DNA from: Bacteroidales bacterium
GTDB taxonomy: Bacteria > Bacteroidota > Bacteroidia > Bacteroidales > UBA932
Direction: 5' to 3'
Assembly (NCBI GenBank): GCA_004552615.1
Contig: SFNZ01000039.1
Span: 1 to 14,718 of the forward strand
DNA length: 14,718 nt
Numbering within the stretch: position 1 is the first letter of the stretch; every line of letters starts with the position of its first letter. The notes beneath the pieces are model-generated. The model worked only from the letters and a program-made list of their open reading frames with translations. It did not search any database and was not told the DNA's origin. Positions 1 through 7,776 of the stretch are shown here, one piece after another. Position numbers and translations under genes: made by a program.

Positions 1-378
1 GCCCCTGGATATAGCCCGGCCCTCGGCATGTTCTATAACCAGAAGGTGGAGAAATACGGCAACTGCCCTTATATAGATGCATTCGTGAACGTGCAGTGGA
101 AACGTGCCTGCATATTCGTCAAGTTCGTCAATGCCGGAATGGGATGGCCGATGGACAAGGCTGACTATTTCAGCGCACACGGCTATATCAGGCCTCAGAG
201 AGCTCTCAAGCTGGGTGTCTTCTGGCCGTTCTACATGCAGCCGGCACGCAACAAGAGCGTGAGCGGTTCTGCCGGAAAAATAGGTGGAGGATCCTCAGGC
301 GGAAGCATGGGAGGCGGAATGAGCAACCTCGGAGGTTTCAGCGGAGGAGGACGTTCGAGCAGTTCCAACGGATTCTGA
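1..378 (+). CDS. Putative outer-membrane porin (Porin_10-like), C-terminal 125 residues only
   Basis: The reading frame is open from the first base, so this is the 3' part of a gene that begins outside the window. The visible protein alternates polar and aromatic residues as a beta-barrel does. It contains IFVKFVNAGMGW, YFSAHGYIRPQRALKLGVFWPFYM and similar stretches, which I recognise from the C-terminal strands of the large putative porins of Bacteroidota. It would sit in the outer membrane as a channel, but its substrate is unknown. After the apparent last strand (WPFYMQP) comes an unusual tail of about 39 residues, almost entirely Gly and Ser with some Met and Asn, coded from about 259 to 375 and ending in Phe. 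The lytic transglycosylase starts 12 bases downstream, so the two are probably cotranscribed. Family assignment is by recognition of the C-terminus only and is moderately sure. Confidence 0.7.
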   Translation, partial: APGYSPALGMFYNQKVEKYGNCPYIDAFVNVQWKRACIFVKFVNAGMGWPMDKADYFSAHGYIRPQRALKLGVFWPFYMQPARNKSVSGSAGKIGGGSSGGSMGGGMSNLGGFSGGGRSSSSNGF

Positions 379-390
379 TACGCAACATAT

Positions 391-1548
391 ATGAAAAGGC
401 ACAGGAAACGCAGGATCGTGATGAAATATGTACTGCCATCAGTGGCGGTCATATTGATAGTGCCCATGCTCCAGCGGACAGTCCTGAATCCTTCTCCGTT
501 CGACAGGGGGACGGTGAGATGCGCGATTGCCATCGACGGAAGCTCCCCGGTAATGCATTATCCGGTAGGCTACAATTACGAGCTTCTCCGCAAATTCATC
601 GGCCAGATAGGGAAGAAACCCGAGATTTTCCTCGGAGGAAGGGAGTACCTCGACTCCCTGAAAGACGGGACAGTGGACATCGTAGTGATGCATTACGCCG
701 ATTCGGCATTGGTTTCGGAAGAATTCCTGTCTTCGATACCAGCCGCAGACAGTTCATCCTGGGTGACAAGTGCAGGGAGGACTGAGGAAATCCGGACTAT
801 AAACACCTGGCTTTCACACTATTTCACGACCGGGGAACACACCTCTGACCTGAAGCGGTTCTCTCCTTCATACGAGCCATACCGCAGGGCATCTACCGGA
901 TGGAGATTCTACAGCCTGAGCCCGTATGACGAACTCATAGGGAAATATGCGGCATCTATCGGCTGGGACAGGCTGATGCTCACGGCACTTGTATGGCAGG
1001 AATCCAAGTTCAGGATTGAAGTCCGTTCCCCGAGAGGTGCCGTAGGTCTGATGCAGCTGATGCCGAGGACTGCAAGCCATTTCGAGGCTGAGGACCTGCT
1101 GGACCCGGAAGAAAACCTCAGCACGGCAGTCAAGCTCATTGCAAGGCTCCAGAAGTTATTCAGGGACAATGCCGACAGCCAGGAGGAGCTGATAAAGTTC
1201 ACCCTGGCAGCCTACAACGCAGGGGAAGGCCGGATAAGGGACTGCATCTCATACGCCGCATCCATCGGGGCGCCCCACAGGACATGGGACGACATCGTGG
1301 CCGTTATCCCTGACATGAGGGAGGACAGCATTCTGGAGTCGGAGACCGTGAAACTCGGCAAATTCAAAGGATATGAAACAATCAACTATGTTTCAAGCGT
1401 CATGAGCCTGTACAATGCCTTCTACACTATTGTGCACGGACAGTCTTTGCCGGGTCGACGTGTGACACAAACAGACACGGCAGCAGCAGAAGCACCATTA
1501 TCAGCAGATACGACACTGCATCAGCCGCAAGTACCTGAAGAAGATTGA
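391..1548 (+). CDS. MltF-like membrane-bound lytic murein transglycosylase
   Basis: 385 residues. A basic N-terminus precedes one hydrophobic segment (about 12-27), which I read as a signal anchor because no lipobox is visible. Residues about 41-150 resemble a shortened periplasmic substrate-binding domain (CAIAIDG, then NYELLRKFIGQIG, then DSLKDGTVDIVVMHY). Residues about 185-345 are an SLT lysozyme-like domain with VWQESKF, where Glu204 is the expected catalytic acid, then GAVGLMQLMPRTA (216-228) and AAYNAGEG (273-280). This order is that of MltF, which cleaves peptidoglycan glycan strands to 1,6-anhydro products in the periplasm. The last 35 or so residues are low-complexity, rich in Thr, Ala and Pro, and lie opposite the 3' end of the convergent permease gene. 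ATG at 391 is the first start after the porin. ATG at 421 is a possible alternative. Family certain, subfamily likely. Confidence 0.87.
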   Translation: MKRHRKRRIVMKYVLPSVAVILIVPMLQRTVLNPSPFDRGTVRCAIAIDGSSPVMHYPVGYNYELLRKFIGQIGKKPEIFLGGREYLDSLKDGTVDIVVMHYADSALVSEEFLSSIPAADSSSWVTSAGRTEEIRTINTWLSHYFTTGEHTSDLKRFSPSYEPYRRASTGWRFYSLSPYDELIGKYAASIGWDRLMLTALVWQESKFRIEVRSPRGAVGLMQLMPRTASHFEAEDLLDPEENLSTAVKLIARLQKLFRDNADSQEELIKFTLAAYNAGEGRIRDCISYAASIGAPHRTWDDIVAVIPDMREDSILESETVKLGKFKGYETINYVSSVMSLYNAFYTIVHGQSLPGRRVTQTDTAAAEAPLSADTTLHQPQVPEED

Positions 1549-2587
1549 CATGCACAGGCACCCAGGACACGAAATAATTTTCGGGATTGAGGTGCAGGAA
1601 ATGGGTTGTACCCTGAAGGATGCAGAACAGGAACGCAGCAGCATTGCCGGCTGCCATGCCCTTGATCACGACGGATGACGAGGTCCTGAGGAACACCGAT
1701 GATATGTCCCTGTCGGACATCCCGACGGACTTGAGGATTCCTATCATCCGGATGTTGCGGAACAGCATTATCAGAAGCGCGGAAATCATATTGAACCCGG
1801 CGACTATCACCATCAGCACCAGGACGAAAAGCACATTGAAGTCAATGAGGTCCAGCCATGTGAAAATCTGGGGGAAACGCCTTGCTGCAGAAGTGGCGAT
1901 GACGGTATCTTCGTCCTCAGGGGTATTGAACAGTATGCGCGCCCCGATTTCCTCACATACCTCTGCCAATGCGGCAGTCCCCTGCCATCTGTCTTTCAGT
2001 ACAATCTCCAGTGCGGAAACCTCATCTTCATTCCATCCGTTCACCCTCTGCATGTCCCCGATGCCGGCATAGACCACGAGATTGTCATCGGAGCCGAGCA
2101 CGTCGTCGTAGAATTCCCTGATACGGAACTTCCTGGCCTTGACCCTGGAACTGATGAAATAAGTCAGGAGCGGATCCCCTTCCGACAGGCCCAGCATCTG
2201 GCCGAGGCGCTTAGGGACAGATACATAGAGGCTGTCTCCCCCGCCCGGCACACCCTTGAATATGACGCCATGGATATTGTCCCCGGATTTCACTATCCCG
2301 GCCCTGTAGACCGCAGGGGTTACTGAGCGGATACAGTCCATGGAATCTATCGAAGAGAGAAATCCAGGATTACGCGGAATCGGATTGTCCTCGCCTATAT
2401 AATCCATATAAGGGGATGTCAGCTGCACGTCACCGGAGATGCCGGCTATCCCCGCCCTCAGTTCATGACGGAATCCTGAGGAAACCGCTACCGCGATAAT
2501 AATAATGAAGGAAGCGATAGCGATGGTGTACACCGCTATCCTTCCCTGAAATTTCAGTTTGCGTGATATGAATGCCGGGGCACCCAC
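1427..2587 (-). CDS. FtsX-like ABC transporter permease, LolC/LolE type
   Basis: 386 residues with the MacB/FtsX permease topology. There is one N-terminal membrane segment (about 17-36) after an APAFISRKLKF start like that of LolC/E proteins. A periplasmic domain of about 210 residues follows. Three further membrane segments lie near 251-276, 305-330 and 349-374. The cytoplasmic stretch IGILKSVGMSDRDI (282-295) after the second segment is the typical ATPase-coupling loop. The end, HVDPAKTVRAQ, is also typical. LolCDE extracts lipoproteins from the inner membrane for outer-membrane delivery. The partner ATPase is not in the window, so the substrate is inferred from family likeness. The start is GTG, whose G is the last base of the M13 peptidase TAG stop, suggesting translational coupling. 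Its 3' end overlaps the convergent transglycosylase gene by 122 bases. Confidence 0.82.
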   Translation of the reverse strand: MGAPAFISRKLKFQGRIAVYTIAIASFIIIIAVAVSSGFRHELRAGIAGISGDVQLTSPYMDYIGEDNPIPRNPGFLSSIDSMDCIRSVTPAVYRAGIVKSGDNIHGVIFKGVPGGGDSLYVSVPKRLGQMLGLSEGDPLLTYFISSRVKARKFRIREFYDDVLGSDDNLVVYAGIGDMQRVNGWNEDEVSALEIVLKDRWQGTAALAEVCEEIGARILFNTPEDEDTVIATSAARRFPQIFTWLDLIDFNVLFVLVLMVIVAGFNMISALLIMLFRNIRMIGILKSVGMSDRDISSVFLRTSSSVVIKGMAAGNAAAFLFCILQGTTHFLHLNPENYFVSWVPVHVNLLQVLAADAVSYLLIMVLLLLPCLFVSHVDPAKTVRAQ

Positions 2588-4611
2588 TACCAGATGTGTA
2601 CTCTTTCGCTTTCCGGCCTGTACATCTTGTCACCTTCACCGATTCCGAAGGCATCGAAGAAGGACTGGAAATTGCGGAGTGATACATTGACCCTGTTAAC
2701 GGCGAGAGAATGCACGTCGAGCTTGGTCAGCCTGGCCTTCTCCTCGTCGCGGATGTTCTGTGCCCAGATGGCCGCGTATGAGAGATAGAATCTCTGCTCC
2801 GGAGTGAATCCGTCAATGAGGCCCGGACGTTTGCCGGCTATGGCGTCCTGCATCGCAGAATAGGCAATGCTGAGTCCGCCGTGGTCACCTATATTCTCTC
2901 CGAGAGTAAGCCTGCCGTTACATTTGAGACCAGGCATAATCTCCACCTCATCGAACTGGGCCACAAGCACTTCCGATTTCTCCTTGAATTTCTCGGAATC
3001 CTCCTCGGTCCACCAGTTGGACATATTGCCGTCCTTGTCGAACAGTCTTCCCTGGTCGTCGAAACCGTGGGACATCTCGTGTCCGATGACAACTCCGATG
3101 CCACCGTAGTTCACTGCGTCGTCAGCATCCGGATTGAAGAAAGGAGGCTGGAGGATGGCAGCCGGGAAGCAAATCTCGTTGGTGGTAGGATTGTAATATG
3201 CATTCACAGTCTGGGGAGACATTCCCCACTCGGCCTTGTCGGTCGGCTGGCCGATCTTGGACATATTGTCTGCCACATACCACCTGCTCGCCTCGCGGAG
3301 ATTCTCGTAATATGACTTGGACGGGTCCACCTCGAGTGAAGAATAGTCCTTCCAGGTGTCAGGATAGCCTACCTTGACGGTGAAATTGTCAAGCTTATTG
3401 CGAGCCCTTACCTTGGTCTCGGCACTCATCCAGTCGAGAGAGTCGATATGCTGTCCGAGAGCCTTCTGGAGATTGGCCACGAGGACTATCATCTTCTGCT
3501 TGGAAGATTCAGGGAAATATTTCTCCACGTACATCTTGCCCACGGCCTCGCTGAGGATGCTGTTAGGCACGTTCATGGCACGTTTCCAGCGCGGTTTCTG
3601 CTCTGTCACACCGGACATCTGCCGGCTGAAGAAATCGAAATAGGCATTGTAGAAATCATCGCTGAGGGACCCGCATGCGCCCTGGACGAGCTGTCCTGCA
3701 ACATAGTCCTTGAGTTCGTCGAGACCAGCCTGTGCGAAATACCGGCTGAAGCCCTCGAAGAATGACGGCTCGTCTACATTGAGTTTCTCCTGGTCGGCAA
3801 TGCCGCGGGCACTGAAATATGTGCTGAAGGAGAAGCCCGGATACCTGGACTCGAACTCTGCGGTGGACATAGGATTGCAGAGTTTCTCCATGTCCCTCTC
3901 CTGTACGCTGGTCCATGAATGGATAGCAAGGGTATCCTCCACGAGAAGTGCATTGGCGGCAGCCTTCTCAGGATCAGGGACTCCGGCGAGGGCAAGGGCC
4001 TTTGAAAGGAAATTGCGGTAGCCTTCCTTGATCTGTGCATTCTCTGCCTCAGTGTAATAGTCCCTGTCCCCTATTCCGAGACCGCCCTGGCCGAGATAGA
4101 GAATCTGGGTGTCGCTGTCGAGGAGGTCAGCCATGACGAAAGTCCCGAAGAAAGGATTCTCGCCATAGTTGTGGAGTTCCGCGATGAGTTTCACGAGGGA
4201 TTCCTTGTCAGATACGGCATAGACGCGGTCCACGTACTGTTTCAGGGGAGCAGCCCCCTCTGAATTGAGCCGGAGGGAGTCGAGACCCATCTTGTAGATG
4301 TCGGAAATCTTCTGCTCCACTGTACCTTTCTTCGCGTTCATGGATGACATTTCCGAGAAAAGGTTGTTGAGACGTTTCTCGTTGTTCTCACGAAGTTTGT
4401 CGAAAGAGCCGTAACGGGCATACTCCGGTTTGAGCGGATTGGCGTCCTGCCATCCTCCGGTAGCATACCTGTAGAAATCCTGTCCCGGAGCCACGGTGGT
4501 ATCGAGCCAGGAAAGATTCAGGGCAGGAACCTTTTCCTGCTTGGAAGAAGAGCAGGCAGAAGCCATCATTGCCGCTGTCATGATGATTGAGATTTTAGTG
4601 AGATGTTTCAT
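2587..4611 (-). CDS. M13 family zinc metallopeptidase, probable lipoprotein (neprilysin/PepO-like)
   Basis: 674 residues from the ATG at 4611. The frame is open further upstream to about 4740, but MKHLTKISIIMTAAMMASAC is a clear lipoprotein signal with Cys20 as the likely lipidated residue (the -3 residue is Ala, a weak lipobox). The region to about 400 matches the M13 N-terminal domain (PGQDFYRYATGGWQ). The catalytic domain has NAYYNP (470-475), the zinc motif HEMSH (His511, Glu512, His515) followed by GFDDQGR, and the third zinc ligand Glu572 in GENIGDHGG. It ends in the family's terminal Trp (RVHIW). Length is normal for M13 enzymes. These cleave oligopeptides on the amino side of hydrophobic residues; here in the periplasm or at the outer membrane. 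The permease gene begins in its stop codon, so the two form one transcription unit. The link to the permease's function is unknown. Confidence 0.93.
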   Translation of the reverse strand: MKHLTKISIIMTAAMMASACSSSKQEKVPALNLSWLDTTVAPGQDFYRYATGGWQDANPLKPEYARYGSFDKLRENNEKRLNNLFSEMSSMNAKKGTVEQKISDIYKMGLDSLRLNSEGAAPLKQYVDRVYAVSDKESLVKLIAELHNYGENPFFGTFVMADLLDSDTQILYLGQGGLGIGDRDYYTEAENAQIKEGYRNFLSKALALAGVPDPEKAAANALLVEDTLAIHSWTSVQERDMEKLCNPMSTAEFESRYPGFSFSTYFSARGIADQEKLNVDEPSFFEGFSRYFAQAGLDELKDYVAGQLVQGACGSLSDDFYNAYFDFFSRQMSGVTEQKPRWKRAMNVPNSILSEAVGKMYVEKYFPESSKQKMIVLVANLQKALGQHIDSLDWMSAETKVRARNKLDNFTVKVGYPDTWKDYSSLEVDPSKSYYENLREASRWYVADNMSKIGQPTDKAEWGMSPQTVNAYYNPTTNEICFPAAILQPPFFNPDADDAVNYGGIGVVIGHEMSHGFDDQGRLFDKDGNMSNWWTEEDSEKFKEKSEVLVAQFDEVEIMPGLKCNGRLTLGENIGDHGGLSIAYSAMQDAIAGKRPGLIDGFTPEQRFYLSYAAIWAQNIRDEEKARLTKLDVHSLAVNRVNVSLRNFQSFFDAFGIGEGDKMYRPESERVHIW

Positions 4612-4646
4612 TTTATCAAATATTTTCAATTTTCCGGACGGAATTG

Positions 4647-4654
4647 CGAAGTTA
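4647..4654 (-). promoter_or_regulatory. Possible -7 box for the M13 peptidase gene
   Basis: On the minus strand this reads TAACTTCG, one mismatch from the Bacteroidota -7 consensus TAnnTTTG. It would place transcription start about 28 bases before the ATG at 4611. I see no good -33 TTTG at the usual distance, so this is tentative. Confidence 0.35.
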
Positions 4655-4660
4655 ATATTT

Positions 4661-4677
4661 TTTGACGATATTTGACG
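4661..4677. repeat. Direct repeat TTTGACG with a 10-base period
   Basis: TTTGACG occurs at 4661-4667 and again at 4671-4677, one helical turn apart, in the 98-base region between the divergent M13 peptidase and YczE-like genes. A tandem half-site on one DNA face can bind a regulator, but the repeat is short and could be chance. Confidence 0.4.
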
Positions 4678-4680
4678 CCC

Positions 4681-4696
4681 TCTTTCACGAGAAAGA
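4681..4696 (+). promoter_or_regulatory. Perfect dyad in the leader of the YczE-like gene
   Basis: TCTTTC and GAAAGA are perfectly complementary around ACGA. After one mismatch, two more C-G pairs extend the stem to 4678-4699. The right arm carries the only purine-rich, Shine-Dalgarno-like bases before the ATG at 4710, so a hairpin in RNA could mask them. The same dyad could instead be an operator. Function is inference. Confidence 0.4.
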
Positions 4697-4709
4697 TGGT
4701 AATGATACA

Positions 4710-5402
4710 ATGGAAAACAATATAAAATCAATTCTTTCACGCTACCTGACAGGCACTTCAGGACTTTTCCTCGTGTCGGTAGGTGTCGCGCTGTCCATCA
4801 AGTCCGACCTCGGAACGTCACCGATATCCTGCCCGCCTTACGTGGCCTCTCTCATAGGAGGCTTCGACGTGGCCGGCATACATGTAGGGACCGTGGGGCA
4901 ATACACCATAATGATGCACTTCATCTTCATCCTGCTGCAGATAGCCCTTCTGCGAAAGCGGTTCAAGATGGAGAGCCTGATGCAGATTCCTGCGGCTCTC
5001 GTGTTCGGATTCCTCACTGACCTGTCCATCTGGGCGCTGGACTGGATTTCTCCGGAAAGCTACGCCATGAGGTTGGTACTGATGGCATCTGCAATAGTCG
5101 TGACTGCATTCGGGGTAAGCCTGGAAGTGATGGGCAAGGCATGGATGCTAGCAGGTGAAATGACCACGGCAGCCGTCGCGGACTTTCTCGGTGCGAAATT
5201 CCGCAACACCAAGATCGGCTTTGACATCACACTGGTCATCATTGCAGCAGCGATTTCATGGTTCAGCTTCGGGAATCCTCTCGGGGACGGCACCGAAAAT
5301 GTAATCCGGGAAGGTACGGTCATCTCCGCCCTGTTCACCGGACTGTGCATGAGGTTCACTGACAAAGCCGTCGGCAAGATGCTCGGCGGCCGTATTCACT
5401 GA
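4710..5402 (+). CDS. YczE-like (YitT-related, DUF6198-type) integral membrane protein
   Basis: 230 residues from the ATG at 4710. A TTG at 4662 in the same frame would add 16 residues with no family resemblance (MTIFDALFHEKDG), so I prefer the ATG. The protein is hydrophobic, with membrane segments near 16-34, 62-81, 92-112, 118-138, 168-186 and possibly 145-161 and 201-215. The start GTSGLFLVSVGVALSIKSDLG followed by TSPIS is the signature of the YczE group of small membrane proteins, whose biochemical role is not established. The gene stands alone on its strand. It is divergent from the M13 peptidase and converges on the TPR-like gene with only four bases between the stop codons, so no separate terminator fits. 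Family call is fairly sure; no function is claimed. Confidence 0.78.
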   Translation: MENNIKSILSRYLTGTSGLFLVSVGVALSIKSDLGTSPISCPPYVASLIGGFDVAGIHVGTVGQYTIMMHFIFILLQIALLRKRFKMESLMQIPAALVFGFLTDLSIWALDWISPESYAMRLVLMASAIVVTAFGVSLEVMGKAWMLAGEMTTAAVADFLGAKFRNTKIGFDITLVIIAAAISWFSFGNPLGDGTENVIREGTVISALFTGLCMRFTDKAVGKMLGGRIH

Positions 5403-5406
5403 GAAT

Positions 5407-6348
5407 TTATTTCTTGCCGTTCAGGAAATCGAGTCTGGCCTGGGCCGCCAGCTTGTCTGCCTCTTCAGTACTGTATTTCAGCATCAGGGGGAGATATTTC
5501 TTCTCAAGTTTCTCGTCCTTCGAATTGCGCGCAAGGATGATGACGTTCTTGATGGCCGTCATGTCGTCCTGCTTGATTTTCAATACTTTGGAATAGTACT
5601 TGAGAGCCGTCTTGTTGTCCTTGGCGGCTACGAGATAGTATGATCCGAGATTGTCGAGGAAGAGCACGTTGGAAGGTTCATAGACCAGCATTTTCTCGGA
5701 CAGGGACTTGAACGCCTCGAATGACGCAGGCGTGGCATATTTGAAGAAGAGATAGCAATATTCCTGCACCGCAGCGGTGAAGAATTCATTGTCCACTTTC
5801 TCCTCTCCCGGATATGTCCACTTCGGATGCTTTGTGCCGTTGTAGTCAATCAGGGACTTGAGTTCGGACAGGGCCATGTCCGGACTTTCCTTCTCGTAAC
5901 CTACCAGTGCGGCAACCCTGAGAAAACGCATGTCAAGCCTGTCCGGAGCTATCTGCACCGCCTTGTCGAGGGCCTTCTTGGCCTTTCCGAACAACTCGTC
6001 ATCGTACATTGTCTCCTGGAAATAGTGCACATCCTTCCCGGTGCTGTCCTTCAATGCAAGGAAAGGCTTGGAACCCAGATATCTGTCCTGGTCCTTGACC
6101 ACTATCTCATTGGTCTGCGCCTTGGAGAAGCAATAGGAGAACCGGCCGAGAAGCATGTCCACATCGTCCGGATATGCCGCCTCCCATTTGTCGAGGAGGG
6201 TTTCGATGCCGACGCCGTCAGGGCCTACCCTGTTGACCATCATGTCATAACGGGCCTTGAATTCCTTGGCTTCCTGTTCCTGCGGCGATACCTGGGCAGT
6301 GAAGGCAGCAACTGCCGCCGAGATTAGTAACGTGATAATAAAATTCAT
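5407..6348 (-). CDS. Exported TPR-like protein of unknown function
   Basis: 313 residues. The first 18 or so (MNFIITLLISAAVAAFTA) look like a cleavable Sec signal, so the protein is probably periplasmic. The rest is helical and hydrophilic. Two stretches fit tetratricopeptide helices: about 115-148 (AKKALDKAVQIAPDRLDMRF) and about 228-262 (LGSYYLVAAKDNKTALKYYS with KVLKIKQDD). TPR proteins usually scaffold other proteins, but no partner is evident here. It starts 21 bases after the stop of the RsmF-like gene on the same strand and is likely the last gene of the pyrE operon. I see no enzymatic motif. The signal peptide and TPR resemblance are visible; everything beyond that is unknown. Confidence 0.75.
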   Translation of the reverse strand: MNFIITLLISAAVAAFTAQVSPQEQEAKEFKARYDMMVNRVGPDGVGIETLLDKWEAAYPDDVDMLLGRFSYCFSKAQTNEIVVKDQDRYLGSKPFLALKDSTGKDVHYFQETMYDDELFGKAKKALDKAVQIAPDRLDMRFLRVAALVGYEKESPDMALSELKSLIDYNGTKHPKWTYPGEEKVDNEFFTAAVQEYCYLFFKYATPASFEAFKSLSEKMLVYEPSNVLFLDNLGSYYLVAAKDNKTALKYYSKVLKIKQDDMTAIKNVIILARNSKDEKLEKKYLPLMLKYSTEEADKLAAQARLDFLNGKK

Positions 6349-6369
6349 ATAATCAGACTTTTCAAATTG

Positions 6370-7776
6370 TCAAATATCCATCCGGATTCTCCTGTGCTGA
6401 GGATGCAGGCTGTTGCAGCGGTTTCCGAGATTTTTCACGAATCCGAGCGGAAGTCCCTCGTAAGTTACTGCAACATAGCCTTTTTCAGCATTATCCAGCA
6501 CCAACGGATCCCTGTGAAGGAATGCCAATGCTTTCCTCAAATCCAGTCCTGCCTCTGGGAAAGAGGCTTTTTTCAGTGCAATGCTGAGGGCGAGATCGGC
6601 GTCAGGCACGAAATCCCGTCCTTTGAGCTGGCCTGCAGCCACACCCCTCATCAGAGGGTGAAGGCATTCCAATGCCGGAAGATACTGGACTGAAGCCTCC
6701 GGAACAGCCACTATCCTGCCTTCTTTCTCAAGGAATTCCATCCTGCAGCAGAACATGTCCGAAAGCCTTGCCGATATCTCCCTGCCAGCCCGTTTCCAGC
6801 TGCGTGGATCATTCTTGCCGAAGGATTTCCTCATCCCTCCTGTCACATTTCCAGAGTCCGATGTCTTCCGGAGCAGGGCGCAATACTGGCCCTCTCCCCT
6901 TGCCATTCCGGGTACCAGCGCAACCCCGTGTCCGGTCCTGAGCAGTCCATCGTACGGTGCATCAGCTTCCAGTATATCAGCCCCGAGATTAGCGGCAATC
7001 CAGGCCACATTTTCATCGTTCTCGTACCTGTTGAAGGTGCAGGTTGAATAAACCAGCAAACCGTCTTCAGCCAATGAAGGCCATACGTCCGCGATAATCC
7101 TCCTCTGCCTGGCCTGGCACATCATGACATTGTCCGCAGACCATTGTGCAACGGCTTCCTGATCCTTACGGAACATTCCCTCACCCGAGCATGGCACATC
7201 CGCAAGGATAATGTCGAAGAATCCCCCAAGAGAAGCGAAAGCAGAAGGGTCTGCCGAAGTGACAATGACGGATGGGTCTCCCCAGATGCCTGCATTGTCG
7301 GAAAGAACGGCGGCTCGCTGCTTCATTATCTCATTGGCTACCAATATGAAACGGTCTCCGCAAACAGTCCTTAGCGAAGCCGCGAGGTCAGTCGTCTTGC
7401 CACCGGGGGCGGCACACAGGTCCAGGACTCTTATAACGTCTGTCCCAGCACGCCGGTCCATTATTTCATGAAGGGCCTGCCGGAAGACATGGCCCGGGAA
7501 CATGGCTGAGGAATCCTGCACGTAATACGCCCCGGCATGCAGCAAAGGATCCAGAGTGAACTGGGGCCTCTCCCCGAGAAACATCCCGTCCGGACACCAT
7601 GGCACAGACCCGTCAACGTTCCCGAAATGCCCGGCAAGCTCCCCTGCCTGCATCTTGAAAGGGTTGGCCCTGACGGAAACAGAAGCCGGAAGTGACAATG
7701 CCTCCACCGCGGCCCCGGCACATGAAGCCCCGACCGCGTCTTCGAGAAACTGTATGAAAACCGGATTGAGCTCCAT
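6370..7776 (-). CDS. rsmF: RsmF-like 16S rRNA (cytosine-C5) methyltransferase, NOL1/NOP2/Sun family
   Basis: 468 residues, S-adenosylmethionine-dependent, cytosolic. Visible in order: an N-terminal RNA-binding segment with ASVSVRANPFK (31-41); LHAGAYYVQDSSAM (79-92); SAM-binding motif I DLCAAPGGKT (119-128); motif IV DVPCSGEGMF with Cys196; and motif VI YSTCTFNRYENDENV with Cys246. In this family the motif VI cysteine attacks the base and the motif IV cysteine helps release the product. Residues from about 360 on (LHPLMRGVAAGQLKGRDFVP through VTYEGLPLGFVKNLG) match the PUA-like C-terminal domain of RsmF (YebU), which separates it from RsmB. The target nucleotide cannot be read from sequence. 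Its ATG directly follows the TAA stop of the SRPBCC gene, with no gap, so it is cotranscribed and probably coupled. Confidence 0.88.
   Translation of the reverse strand: MELNPVFIQFLEDAVGASCAGAAVEALSLPASVSVRANPFKMQAGELAGHFGNVDGSVPWCPDGMFLGERPQFTLDPLLHAGAYYVQDSSAMFPGHVFRQALHEIMDRRAGTDVIRVLDLCAAPGGKTTDLAASLRTVCGDRFILVANEIMKQRAAVLSDNAGIWGDPSVIVTSADPSAFASLGGFFDIILADVPCSGEGMFRKDQEAVAQWSADNVMMCQARQRRIIADVWPSLAEDGLLVYSTCTFNRYENDENVAWIAANLGADILEADAPYDGLLRTGHGVALVPGMARGEGQYCALLRKTSDSGNVTGGMRKSFGKNDPRSWKRAGREISARLSDMFCCRMEFLEKEGRIVAVPEASVQYLPALECLHPLMRGVAAGQLKGRDFVPDADLALSIALKKASFPEAGLDLRKALAFLHRDPLVLDNAEKGYVAVTYEGLPLGFVKNLGNRCNSLHPQHRRIRMDI

Noticed and set aside
2881..3315. 144-residue open frame antisense to the M13 peptidase
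   Set aside because: A shadow of the catalytic domain coding strand with no start context or domain of its own.
4612..4740. N-terminal extension of the M13 peptidase by 43 residues
   Set aside because: The extension would precede a proper lipoprotein signal and would run through the divergent promoter region.
5827..6327. 166-residue open frame antisense to the TPR-like gene
   Set aside because: Covered by the real minus-strand gene with a signal peptide; no independent support.
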